22,488 bases of DNA, taken from a virus. The translations under genes and the position numbers were made by a program. Below, one piece after another: positions 15,424 through 21,720 of this stretch (positions are counted from its first letter, which is position 1; each line of letters starts with the position of its first letter). The notes under the pieces were generated by a model. The model had not been told where the DNA came from, did no database searches, and saw only the letters and a program-made list of their open reading frames with translations. The DNA lies in IMG/VR virus record IMGVR_UViG_3300021964_011795, positions 1 to 22,488 of that record, one strand, 5' to 3'.

Positions 15424-16053
15424 TTATTTAGATTCTGTCAACTGTTTATCTACGAATTTTGTCAGTCCCTCGTAGGTTTCCTGAAAAACGTTTTTTTGTT
15501 TTTTCCATCCATCCGGCATCTGCCAATCTTTGTGATTGACTATTATCCAACGACAGTTGTCCAATTCAAACAGTTTCTGGAACTGATGTATCCAGTATCT
15601 AGGATCCACTGGTCGTTTGATGTACTGATAACCTGTGGTATTTTTATATATGTTGTTCACTTCGTTGTTTGTGCTGTGTAGATCAAAACCTATCATGAAT
15701 ACCACTTTGGGTTTGTAGCTCAATGCCACCACACCCGCATACGGTCCTGTGCCCCAATGGAATGGTTCATCGGGTCTTTCATCACCTTCGACCGGTAAAT
15801 CAGGCAAAGGTTTCACATTGGGCCACATGGCAAACTGTGGTGCCCAATCTTTCCTTGTGTATATTGTAGTTTTTTTGCCCACTGTGTTGGCCGCTTCCTG
15901 ACACATATGTTTGTCGCAACACACGAACGTTTCAAAATTATAATCTCTGAATTGTGCGTTACAACCTATGACATCGGAAAATTGTTTTAGTGTGGACAGA
16001 TCGAATCCTCTCCTAGATTCACCGTTACCTATTATGCTAACAAATTTACTCAT
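15424..16053 (-). CDS. GNGES-motif Rossmann-like transferase, paralogue 2
   Basis: 209 residues. The N-terminus VSIIGNGESRRGFDL, then VIGCNAQFRDYNFETFVCCD, VFMIGFDLHS, and NNIYKNTTGYQY parallel the product of 6039-6794 in order and spacing. A Gly/Tyr segment HWGTGPYAGVVALSY before the VFMIGFD strand could line the active site, as in DUF115/MptE-like and sialyltransferase-like folds. Family placement is by motif and not proven. It overlaps the 87-residue gene by eight bases (its ATG lies inside the last codons of that gene) and is followed by the small helical gene. With the GT-A enzyme downstream it may belong to a sugar-modifying group. Paralogy is well supported by the shared motifs; enzymatic activity is inferred. 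Confidence 0.7.
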   Translation of the reverse strand: MSKFVSIIGNGESRRGFDLSTLKQFSDVIGCNAQFRDYNFETFVCCDKHMCQEAANTVGKKTTIYTRKDWAPQFAMWPNVKPLPDLPVEGDERPDEPFHWGTGPYAGVVALSYKPKVVFMIGFDLHSTNNEVNNIYKNTTGYQYIKRPVDPRYWIHQFQKLFELDNCRWIIVNHKDWQMPDGWKKQKNVFQETYEGLTKFVDKQLTESK

Positions 16054-16309
16054 CGTTCACCATGTGCCATATTGTTTTGTAATTATCATATGCTTTTTGT
16101 AATGTGGGATATTTTTTACGAAGTTCGTATGCTTCAAAACCAAACATTTCCGAATCTTCCTGTAGTTCTCTCAATGCTCGAGCATGATCGTCCTCTTCCA
16201 CTAATCTTTTTTCACCGTTCTTCATTTGTTCGTAGACAGTGTGTCCCCCATCAGGCGAAACAAATATGGGTCCGGAGTTGCTTTTTCTTTTCTTTCTTTT
16301 TTTGGCCAT
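16046..16309 (-). CDS. Small charged protein of unknown function
   Basis: 87 residues beginning with a strongly basic tract (MAKKRKKRKSN), then a beta-type SPDGGHTVYEQMKNGEKRL unit and an acidic helical half (EEDDHARALRELQEDSEMFG then FEAYELRKKYPTLQKAYDNY). The ATG at 16309 overlaps the HIT gene stop by one base (TAATG), and the last eight bases overlap the next gene. The basic head could bind nucleic acid; this is only suggested by composition. No family is recognised. Confidence 0.6.
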   Translation of the reverse strand: MAKKRKKRKSNSGPIFVSPDGGHTVYEQMKNGEKRLVEEDDHARALRELQEDSEMFGFEAYELRKKYPTLQKAYDNYKTIWHMVNDE

Positions 16310-16710
16310 TAATACATCTCTCTATGATCTGCTCCAGGGTGTGCGTGTCTCATACCACCTTTCTTTTTGGCATCACCTTCGTGTCTTGGTATGAAATGAA
16401 TGTGCGGCCACATGATGGTCTGTCCAGCACAATCCCCAATGTTCATCCCCATATTAAATCCTGCCATTCTTTTTTCCTTGATCCATTCTCTTCCACAGAA
16501 GTAGGCTAATTTATAAGATTCTCCAACATATTCTGGTGTGTCTTTTTTTGGTATGAACAATATGTGTCCCTTGACACATGGATATTTGTCTCGAAATACT
16601 GATGTGAATTCATTCTCAAAGAACGGAGTATCGTTGCCAAGCCATGTTGATTCTTCGTACTTTGTTATTGTTTCAAATGGCTTCTTGTAGATAGGTTTTT
16701 TCAATGGCAT
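16309..16710 (-). CDS. HIT-family nucleotide hydrolase-like protein
   Basis: 133 residues, typical for the family. KGHILFIPKK (48-56) and GFNMGMNIGDCAGQTI followed by MWPHIHFIPRHEGD match the HIT core. In the usual H-x-H-x-H triad the first His is replaced by Trp101, while His103 (normally the nucleophile) and His105 remain, followed by the usual PR...GD. HIT enzymes cleave dinucleoside polyphosphates or AMP conjugates such as Ap4A or AMP-amidates. The gene starts 38 bases inside the GIY-YIG-like gene and its stop overlaps the next start. The substrate is not predictable. The missing first His may lower or alter activity. Confidence 0.85.
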   Translation of the reverse strand: MPLKKPIYKKPFETITKYEESTWLGNDTPFFENEFTSVFRDKYPCVKGHILFIPKKDTPEYVGESYKLAYFCGREWIKEKRMAGFNMGMNIGDCAGQTIMWPHIHFIPRHEGDAKKKGGMRHAHPGADHREMY

Positions 16711-17032
16711 TGGTTTTGATTATTCCTATCTTAATATTACTTGGTTTTGGATCATATCGCAACCGTATTTCTTGCCAGTATTTTGTTGAAGTGACCGATG
16801 GATTGTGTCCCAACACACCCAGTAGATTTACCAAGGCCTTCCTGACTTTCTCAGCACCACCGTGTTTGCGACAGGTGTCGGACCTTCCAACGTGTACGAT
16901 TTTATTTCCTATCTTTATTTTATAAACACAGGGCAATCTTATCCATTTGGTTTTTGGATTACGATTATGTCGTATTTTATATTTTTCTATTGTGTAGAGA
17001 TCTTCTATGCTGTACCACTTAACGTCTGTCAT
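16673..17032 (-). CDS. Small GIY-YIG-like protein
   Basis: 119 residues. CVYKIKIGNKIVHVGRSDTC (35-54) resembles the GIY-YIG nuclease signature, with CVY and HVG in place of GIY and YIG. It is followed by basic helix residues (R55, K63, R65), an N-type helix (KALVNLLG), KYWQEIRLRYD and a Glu at 111 (AIEKTYL) at the position of the catalytic acid. The basic residues and the Glu fit the fold, but the second Tyr is His. It is a minimal domain without the DNA-binding modules of homing enzymes. It may be a nuclease, or a degenerate relative used for binding. The call rests on this motif alone. It overlaps the DexA-like gene stop and the HIT start. Confidence 0.5.
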   Translation of the reverse strand: MTDVKWYSIEDLYTIEKYKIRHNRNPKTKWIRLPCVYKIKIGNKIVHVGRSDTCRKHGGAEKVRKALVNLLGVLGHNPSVTSTKYWQEIRLRYDPKPSNIKIGIIKTNAIEKTYLQEAI

Positions 17033-17558
17033 TCTTGATGCCCAACTGCTTGTAGACCCTTTGAACTTTCCGGGCCTGGAAGTAACAGTCTTCTAGTGCG
17101 TTGTGTAAGCCAGTCCTGTTCTCTGTTTCTCTTGGTACCAAAGAAAACAATGTTCTAGAATCTCTGATCTGCCAATATTGCCATGGCACGGGTTGACCCA
17201 TTTGGGCATATAGATTTTGTAGTATGGCATAATCAAACAACGGACCTTGGCACCAGAACACGTCAACACCAACTGACCATTTGTTAATGGTTTTAATTGC
17301 TTCTTGTATGGATATACGATCTTTGTCACCCAATGCTTCTTCCATTATCTTGGGATCTTGCTGTCCCCACCAATCCAATGTTTCCTGCATCACGTGTCTG
17401 CCCATGGCAGTCTGTGAATCCACATCCATTCGAAAATACATACCCTGTGATGGTTCCACGGAAAGATAAGGATCAAACTTGACTCCGCCCACAGTCAACA
17501 CAGTCGCATCGGGATTGGTGCTCAGTGTTTCCAAATCTATCATTGCATGGATGGTCAT
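17019..17558 (-). CDS. dexA: DexA/DnaQ-type DEDDh 3'-5' exonuclease
   Basis: 179 residues from the ATG at 17558. A TTG at 17567 overlapping the previous stop is less likely. The DEDDh set is complete: Asp8 and Glu10 in MIDLETLSTNP, Asp109 in PLFDYAIL, and His152 and Asp157 in GLHNALEDCYFQ. The VLTVGGVKFDP and TLDWWGQQD segments are typical of the T4 DexA/Rv2179c-like subgroup. In T4, DexA is a single-strand 3'-5' exonuclease thought to help degrade host DNA or process recombination ends. It lies behind a strong early-type promoter and the 76-residue gene, consistent with early expression. Substrate (DNA or RNA) is not decided by sequence; the fold and chemistry are secure. The product has no signal peptide and acts in the cytosol. 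Confidence 0.9.
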   Translation of the reverse strand: MTIHAMIDLETLSTNPDATVLTVGGVKFDPYLSVEPSQGMYFRMDVDSQTAMGRHVMQETLDWWGQQDPKIMEEALGDKDRISIQEAIKTINKWSVGVDVFWCQGPLFDYAILQNLYAQMGQPVPWQYWQIRDSRTLFSLVPRETENRTGLHNALEDCYFQARKVQRVYKQLGIKNDRR

Positions 17559-17563
17559 GTTTC

Positions 17564-17794
17564 TCAAATACTATTTGGTATGTTCCAAAGGCACAATTTT
17601 AATCTTGATTCATTGTCAACAAGAAATTTTATTGCCTTGGTTTTGGAATCATCTATCCTCAAACCAATGAAGTCATCACTGAACCCAACTTTTTCATTGT
17701 CAAAATATATAGGTCCGTTTTGAGGCCTCACCGGAATGGTCCAACCTTCTTTTCTCAGATTATCTTCTATTTTTGGATTTACCCAGATGTCCAT
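17564..17794 (-). CDS. Small protein of unknown function, first gene after an early promoter
   Basis: 76 residues from the ATG at 17794 with an AAGGAAAGG ribosome site seven to nine bases upstream. The sequence MDIWVNPKIEDNLRKEGWTI, then GPIYFDNEKVGFSDDFIGLR, is hydrophilic and mixed alpha/beta, with no Cys cluster, signal or membrane segment. It has no recognised family. Its promoter is perfect consensus, so it is likely expressed at the start of infection, when small phage proteins often bind host RNA polymerase or nucleases; that is inference. It is followed five bases later by the DexA-like gene, so the two are probably co-expressed. Confidence 0.65.
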   Translation of the reverse strand: MDIWVNPKIEDNLRKEGWTIPVRPQNGPIYFDNEKVGFSDDFIGLRIDDSKTKAIKFLVDNESRLKLCLWNIPNSI

Positions 17795-17818
17795 AATTTA
17801 CCTTTCCTTAATAGTTAA

Positions 17819-17846
17819 ATTATAGCAGATTTTCTGTGTTTGTCAA
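17819..17846 (-). promoter_or_regulatory. Perfect-consensus sigma70-type promoter
   Basis: TTGACA (17841-17846) and TATAAT (17819-17824), minus strand, with a 16-base spacer and TGC before the -10. Leader of about 17-20 bases to the ATG at 17794, containing a Shine-Dalgarno sequence. Same architecture as the promoters at 8497-8524 and 11730-11757. Confidence 0.88.
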
Positions 17847-18266
17847 TTAACCAACACCCAGGAGTGTGTCCAACGGAATGGTAATATCCTCTTTTATTGG
17901 AATTTCCTTTAGATCATTTTCTCTGTCCAGATATTTGTAATCAATCTTGATGGGATCAAACTGTTTTAAAAAATCAAAAACAACATCGGTGTTCAATGGA
18001 CCACAAGTGTATACGTCTAACTGTAACATCGAAGGATCATTTTCATCCCATGTGTGCATGACAATATGGCTTGTTTCGATTATGGCGAAACAGGTCAAAC
18101 CCCTGTTACCGACCATGTCCACATATCGAGCTTCGGGACCGAATAGTATTTTCATGTTGATGCCCTGTATCAATTCTTTTAAAAATTGTTTGGCTTTGTT
18201 TTCGTCTTTTGGAGGATTGTTTACTTCGGCACGAACAATCAAATGCTTATGTACAAGTGTGCTCAT
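17847..18266 (-). CDS. speD: SpeD-like pyruvoyl-dependent decarboxylase
   Basis: 139 residues, the size of a bacterial SpeD proenzyme. The core GLTCFAIIETSHIVMHTWDE (56-75) holds the Ser66 that would be cleaved to form the pyruvoyl group, the processing His71, and then Cys88 in QLDVYTCGP. S-adenosylmethionine decarboxylase supplies the aminopropyl donor for spermidine. Here Thr65 precedes the Ser, where classical SpeD has Glu (ESH), so the sequence reads E-T-S-H. Homologues of this fold have been reported to act on other amino acids such as arginine or ornithine, so the substrate is not certain. SpeD-like genes occur in marine T4-like phages and are thought to alter polyamine pools. It has an AAGG ribosome site and a moderate sigma70-like promoter upstream. 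Confidence 0.85.
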   Translation of the reverse strand: MSTLVHKHLIVRAEVNNPPKDENKAKQFLKELIQGINMKILFGPEARYVDMVGNRGLTCFAIIETSHIVMHTWDENDPSMLQLDVYTCGPLNTDVVFDFLKQFDPIKIDYKYLDRENDLKEIPIKEDITIPLDTLLGVG

Positions 18267-18300
18267 TCATTCACCTTTTCTGGTTGGTTGTAAGTTGATT

Positions 18301-18329
18301 ATTTAACTACAAAAACAAAAAAAAGTCAA
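18301..18329 (-). promoter_or_regulatory. Possible sigma70-like promoter of the SpeD-like gene
   Basis: TTGACT (18324-18329) and TTAAAT (18301-18306), minus strand, 17-base spacer, in the 69-base gap before the SpeD-like gene. The -10 matches four of six consensus positions, and the TTAAATAA could instead be a late-type box. The gap also holds a long T-run on the minus strand (A-run on plus). Confidence 0.4.
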
Positions 18330-18335
18330 TTATGA

Positions 18336-18590
18336 TTATTCTCTAAATTTAGATATGTCTTCCAGTCTTTTCATTTCGATCATGTCGAATTGTTCTCTGG
18401 CACTTTGTAAAAGATCTTTTCCGACACACCACATTTCGGCCGATGATTCTGGTGCTCTTTTCTGCATTTCATCTAGATACACTTGAGAATATGCTGTACA
18501 AGTTACATCGTTGTCAAAAGGTTGGTCGATCCAACCCATGGCACAAGTTCCTGCTATGCAAAAATAAACAACTGCAAATAGTGTCTGCAC
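18336..18590 (-). CDS. Small secreted protein, paralogue B (C-x23-C)
   Basis: 84 residues from a GTG at 18590, three bases after the previous stop. The start is chosen because it yields a clear signal peptide (VQTLFAVVYFCIAGTCA, cleavage likely near CAM). The mature part has C-x23-C ending in SAEMWCVGKD, the same pattern as paralogue A (NTSGQVWCLTKD). Two cysteines at fixed spacing suggest a disulfide in the periplasm. The C-terminal half is charged and helical. It is the second of a minus-strand pair that diverges from the holin-like pair. Role is unknown; a lysis accessory, surface or envelope-stress protein are options. The GTG start lowers confidence in the exact N-terminus, not in the gene. 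Confidence 0.65.
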   Translation of the reverse strand: MQTLFAVVYFCIAGTCAMGWIDQPFDNDVTCTAYSQVYLDEMQKRAPESSAEMWCVGKDLLQSAREQFDMIEMKRLEDISKFRE

Positions 18591-18593
18591 GGA

Positions 18594-18806
18594 TTAGGCC
18601 CCCGATGTGGGTTTGATCCAATTTTCAAATTCGTCTTTTGTAAGGCACCAAACTTGACCACTGGTGTTAGGATATGTTTGTTTTGCATACTCGGTCACAA
18701 TTGTCGCTTGTTCCAAACATTCTTTTTCAGCATCATATAGTTTTTGTTCGTAGATTGTTTGACAATCTGTGCCCCAACAAATCATGACTACTAGTATCCA
18801 TTTCAT
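18594..18806 (-). CDS. Small secreted protein, paralogue A (C-x23-C)
   Basis: 70 residues from the ATG at 18806. The longer frame from 18863 runs across the divergent late promoter and is rejected. The N-terminus MKWILVVMICWGTDC is a short signal peptide; cleavage is probably close to Cys15. A lipobox is not convincing (GTDC lacks the small residues required). The mature chain has C-x23-C with NTSGQVWCLTKDEFENWIKP, matching paralogue B in spacing and in the S-x3-WC-x2-KD motif. This indicates a tandem duplication. It is expected in the periplasm with one disulfide. It faces the holin-like gene across a 60-base gap that carries the late box. Function unknown. Confidence 0.65.
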   Translation of the reverse strand: MKWILVVMICWGTDCQTIYEQKLYDAEKECLEQATIVTEYAKQTYPNTSGQVWCLTKDEFENWIKPTSGA

Positions 18807-18848
18807 AAAAGTATTTAATTTCGCGACCAAATCATAATACGAGCACTT

Positions 18849-18864
18849 CATAAATACACACATA
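18849..18864 (+). promoter_or_regulatory. Late-type promoter CATAAATA with CACACA initial transcript
   Basis: CATAAATACACACATA on the plus strand lies ten bases before the ATG at 18867. The 15-base part ATAAATACACACATA (18850-18864) is identical to the element before the secreted peptide gene at 21693-21707. It fits the T4 late box (TATAAATA) with one change and no -35. Confidence 0.65.
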
Positions 18865-18866
18865 TT

Positions 18867-19145
18867 ATGGATTTTGTAACACTAATAGCAGAAGTAGGAT
18901 TTCCTATCGCAGGTGCCATAGCGGCGGGTGCCTTTGTGTTTATCACATTAAAATTTATTTTGGCTTCAGTGACCGGATCAGTGAATAGCCTTAAAGCCAT
19001 TATTGGTGCACTGGACAACCGGGTTCAGACCATGAACAACGATCTGGTGAAAATTGATGCTCTACTGAGTTACGTGTTGAAGATCAGACCAAACGCGGAC
19101 AGGATAGCCGCCAACGAGGGAAAGAACGATGCTCGCCGAGACTAG
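18867..19145 (+). CDS. Holin-like small membrane protein 1
   Basis: 92 residues. One hydrophobic segment (about residues 8-33, VGFPIAGAIAAGAFVFITLK then FILAS) is followed by a heptad-like stretch (NSLKAIIGALDNRVQTMNND then LVKIDALLSYVLK) and a polar Asp/Arg tail. This layout (single N-terminal membrane span, amphipathic coiled coil, charged C-terminus) is that of UviB/BhlA-type holins and related phage membrane proteins. A holin would pierce the inner membrane at the end of infection. No endolysin is in the window, so the lysis role is inferred. It overlaps the next gene by 17 bases, and its product is similar in plan to that protein. Late-type promoter directly upstream. Confidence 0.6.
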   Translation: MDFVTLIAEVGFPIAGAIAAGAFVFITLKFILASVTGSVNSLKAIIGALDNRVQTMNNDLVKIDALLSYVLKIRPNADRIAANEGKNDARRD

Positions 19146-19470
19146 TGGCATAGCAGGAATGATCAAGGACTTTGGGTTCCCCATAGTTGCGGCCATGGGA
19201 CTGGGCTACTTCGTTTTTTACATCTGGAAATGGGTGACAGAAGAGATCAAACCCGTGCTGGGTGATGCCTCGAGCACACTGATCAAACTGGTTGATCGTA
19301 TCCGCATGCTGGACAATGATATGATCAGACTCAACACCAAACTTTCGATGGTTTTGGAATACAAGGAAGAGATCGTCAAAGCCGGACGTTCGGATGAGTT
19401 GGACGAGATACTCGCAAAATACAAGAGTCATTCGCAATCTTTCGACTCCACGGGTGATACCAAAAAATAA
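19129..19470 (+). CDS. Holin-like small membrane protein 2 (paralogue)
   Basis: 113 residues starting inside the end of the previous gene (ATG 19129). It repeats the same plan: a membrane segment (about 15-36, FGFPIVAAMGLGYFVFYIW), a coiled-coil-like region (STLIKLVDRIRMLDNDMIRL then NTKLSMVLEYKEEIVKAG) and a charged Lys/Ser-rich tail. The GFPI...F motif is shared with the first protein, so the pair is a duplication. Tandem holin-like genes are known in phages, where one may modulate the other. The gene stops directly against the stop of the convergent cyclase gene; a 14-base AT palindrome (19464-19477) covers both stops. Lysis or membrane role is inference. Confidence 0.6.
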   Translation: MLAETSGIAGMIKDFGFPIVAAMGLGYFVFYIWKWVTEEIKPVLGDASSTLIKLVDRIRMLDNDMIRLNTKLSMVLEYKEEIVKAGRSDELDEILAKYKSHSQSFDSTGDTKK

Positions 19471-21480
19471 TTATTTTGTTGTTGCTCGGAACGTTCCGTC
19501 CCAGTCTTTAGGTTTGCCTGCTTTGATACGAGATTGCATATTGTCGTAATAACCTATCATGTCCTCGTGGAACTCCTTGGCTATTTCTAAATTTTTCAGT
19601 GCTTTTTTCCAATCACCTTTATAATACGATTCAAGGAACTGTTTGTGATGTTCGGTCTCCCGTCCCACAGTATAAATTTTGACTCCAATTTTTTTACCTT
19701 TGACGGCTATGCAGTCCAGTTCGAACACGTCGATGTTGCTCCTGACCTGTTCCGCTGTTTCTGGTCCCAGCACTATCTGAACACCATATGTCTTGCTTTG
19801 TCCTTCCAACCTTGCGGCCAGGTTAACACCGTCACCCAGACAGGTGTAGTCGAATCGCTGATCCGATCCCATGTTACCCACCACCACTTCAGCAGTGTTG
19901 ATGCCCATGCCCATGCCGAACGCCGGTATGCCCTCCTGTTGTATTTCTTCATTGAAACTTTTTAAACTATCCAACATCTTTATGGCCGTGTTCACGGCGT
20001 TCTCTGCGTGTCTGGTGTCTTTTAAAGGAGCGTTCCAAAAAGCCATCTGTGCGTCTCCTATGTACTTGTCTATGGTACCATTGTTCTCCAGTATCTCTCG
20101 TGTCATGGCGGTCATGTACCTGTTCATTATTTTCGTGAGTCCCTGTACGTCTCGGCCATAGTGTTCCGATATGGCGGTGAATCCCCTGACGTCAGTGAAC
20201 ATTATGCTCAACTCTCTGGAGTCTCCGCCCAACTTCAACAGGTTGGGATTCTTCTGTAGTTGTGCCACCATGTCAGGTGATAGGTATGTGCCAAACTGTT
20301 TCTTGATCTGTTGTTTTTGTAAAAACTCAACAATGAATCTATTGAAAATAGCATGAAAACTTGTGATGGTAATTACCAAATACAACCAACTGATATCCCA
20401 CAGTTGTAGGTGCCTAGTAAATGCAAAATAACTGGCGTATGCCGACCCAGAATAAATTAGTAGTAGTAGGGTGCCTATCAGCCAGTATGGGGCGTAAGCG
20501 GCGCTTAAAATTAGAATAAAGGCTATAATAGCGGTGCTTATATACTCTAAAAAATTCGCATAATCAAGCCTTACAATAGTGTCTCCATTGATGATTGTTT
20601 GTAGAGAAACAGCAGTGGTAATATGAGAATATTCTTCACCATTGGGTGTGGCTATCACGCCTCCCAACCCTTCTGCGGTAATACCAACAATAATTGTTTT
20701 GCCCTGTAGAGATTTGAAATCGTCCACTACACTCACAGTTTCAAACTGTTTGTTCCATCTCAACCATATACGAGCATTGGCATCTGTCTTGATGGTTTGA
20801 TACTTAGGAATACGCATGGCAATGATTCCACCTTCGCCTGTCTTCACTTGATATGATGGATCTCCAACAGCAACACGAATTGTTTCTATCGCAATGGCAG
20901 GATATATTTCTGTGCCCACTCGCATCAACAGAGGTAATCTTCTAACCACTCCGTCTATCTCTGGTGCTGTGTTGATCACACCCACACCGTCGGCAACCTC
21001 ACCAATGTCAGCGATAGGTCCCAACATACCCGGCCATTCAAACAACCAAGGCATGGGATCTCCAATTTTAGCAACACCTCTTGGCACTGCATTTCGATTT
21101 GTCTGTGTGGTTCCTACCTGTGCTATGATCACACCATTGTTTTGTAAAGCGTCTGTCAATGCTTGATCACCACCCATCCTGTCTGGTTCTGAAAACAGTA
21201 TGGGCAACACGATAACACCCGCGCCTGCTTCTCTCAATCTCCAGATAACATCTGCTATCACATCACGCTTCCAGGGCCACTGTCCATACTGTGCAATGGC
21301 ACGTTCATCTATTTCCACAATGGCCACATCCTGTGACACAGTGGGTGTGTCATACTTCTGTATCAGATCAAACGATTTCAGTCTGGCAGTCTGTTTGACA
21401 AATGGATCATTGAATCCCCATGCCATCAACACTGCGAGTATTATGACACTGAATATCCAATGTGTTAAAATTTTTTTCAT
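19471..21480 (-). CDS. CHASE2-domain adenylate cyclase (class III)
   Basis: 669 residues from the ATG at 21480, which overlaps the previous stop (ATGA); an in-frame start 12 codons upstream is rejected for that reason. One N-terminal membrane segment (about 8-24), then a CHASE2 sensor region (about 38-305; VAIVEIDERAIAQYGQWPWK, then VIVLPILFSEPD, then GKTIIVGITAEGLGG), three membrane segments (about 312-329, 333-354, 363-379) and a C-terminal class III catalytic domain. All key residues are present: metal Asp430 (MFTDVRGFTAIS) and Asp476 (KYIGDAQ), adenine-specifying Lys472 and Asp544 (DYTCLGDGVNLAARLE), and transition-state Asn553 and Arg557. It should make cAMP in the cytosol in response to a periplasmic signal. 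A phage-encoded enzyme of this kind is unusual. A TPR-like tail (SYYKGDWKKALKNLEIAKEF) follows. Enzyme class is secure; signal and purpose are unknown. Confidence 0.93.
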   Translation of the reverse strand: MKKILTHWIFSVIILAVLMAWGFNDPFVKQTARLKSFDLIQKYDTPTVSQDVAIVEIDERAIAQYGQWPWKRDVIADVIWRLREAGAGVIVLPILFSEPDRMGGDQALTDALQNNGVIIAQVGTTQTNRNAVPRGVAKIGDPMPWLFEWPGMLGPIADIGEVADGVGVINTAPEIDGVVRRLPLLMRVGTEIYPAIAIETIRVAVGDPSYQVKTGEGGIIAMRIPKYQTIKTDANARIWLRWNKQFETVSVVDDFKSLQGKTIIVGITAEGLGGVIATPNGEEYSHITTAVSLQTIINGDTIVRLDYANFLEYISTAIIAFILILSAAYAPYWLIGTLLLLIYSGSAYASYFAFTRHLQLWDISWLYLVITITSFHAIFNRFIVEFLQKQQIKKQFGTYLSPDMVAQLQKNPNLLKLGGDSRELSIMFTDVRGFTAISEHYGRDVQGLTKIMNRYMTAMTREILENNGTIDKYIGDAQMAFWNAPLKDTRHAENAVNTAIKMLDSLKSFNEEIQQEGIPAFGMGMGINTAEVVVGNMGSDQRFDYTCLGDGVNLAARLEGQSKTYGVQIVLGPETAEQVRSNIDVFELDCIAVKGKKIGVKIYTVGRETEHHKQFLESYYKGDWKKALKNLEIAKEFHEDMIGYYDNMQSRIKAGKPKDWDGTFRATTK

Positions 21481-21692
21481 TGATTTTGTTGAAAACAGCC
21501 TGCAACCACCGAACAATACTGTGTTGGATCATTTGAGATCAATATCTTTTCTGAATCTTCTATAGGTTCTTGAAATGGAGTATTGGTATTTTCTGTGGTT
21601 ATTTCTTCGGTTGTCTGAGACTGTGTCACATAGAGATCATTGGCCGAAACTGCCGTGATGAACAACACACAGAATAAAAATGTTCTAATCAT
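21477..21692 (-). CDS. Short secreted peptide, curlin-type motif, coupled to cyclase
   Basis: 71 residues from the ATG at 21692, just after a late-type box; longer in-frame starts up to 21974 run into the curlin gene and are rejected. The first 18 residues MIRTFLFCVLFITAVSAN are a standard signal peptide with cleavage after VSA. The mature part begins NDLYVTQSQ, like the NAIYVTQSG unit in the curlin-type protein, then an acidic Thr/Glu/Asn region and a C-terminal CSVVAGCFQQNQ with two cysteines. The stop overlaps the cyclase start by the ATGA arrangement, so the two are translated together. The peptide reaches the periplasm or surface, the side where CHASE2 lies; a ligand or partner of the cyclase is possible but speculative. 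Confidence 0.7.
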   Translation of the reverse strand: MIRTFLFCVLFITAVSANDLYVTQSQTTEEITTENTNTPFQEPIEDSEKILISNDPTQYCSVVAGCFQQNQ

Positions 21693-21707
21693 TATGTGTG
21701 TATTTAT
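21693..21707 (-). promoter_or_regulatory. Late-type promoter ATAAATACACACATA
   Basis: ATAAATACACACATA on the minus strand (part of AAATAAATACACACATAATG) sits directly before the ATG at 21692, in the 28-base gap after the curlin-type gene. Identical over 15 bases to the element at 18850-18864 on the other strand. Confidence 0.65.
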
Positions 21708-21720
21708 TTTAAATGGGCAG

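Noticed and set aside
18594-18806. Lipoprotein signal in secreted protein A
   Set aside because: Cys15 is preceded by Gly-Thr-Asp, which does not fit the usual lipobox with Leu and small residues.
19464-19477. AAAATAATTATTTT palindrome as a bidirectional terminator between the holin-like and cyclase genes
   Set aside because: The stem is only A and T, contains both stop codons, and has no flanking GC stem; pairing would be too weak to claim termination.
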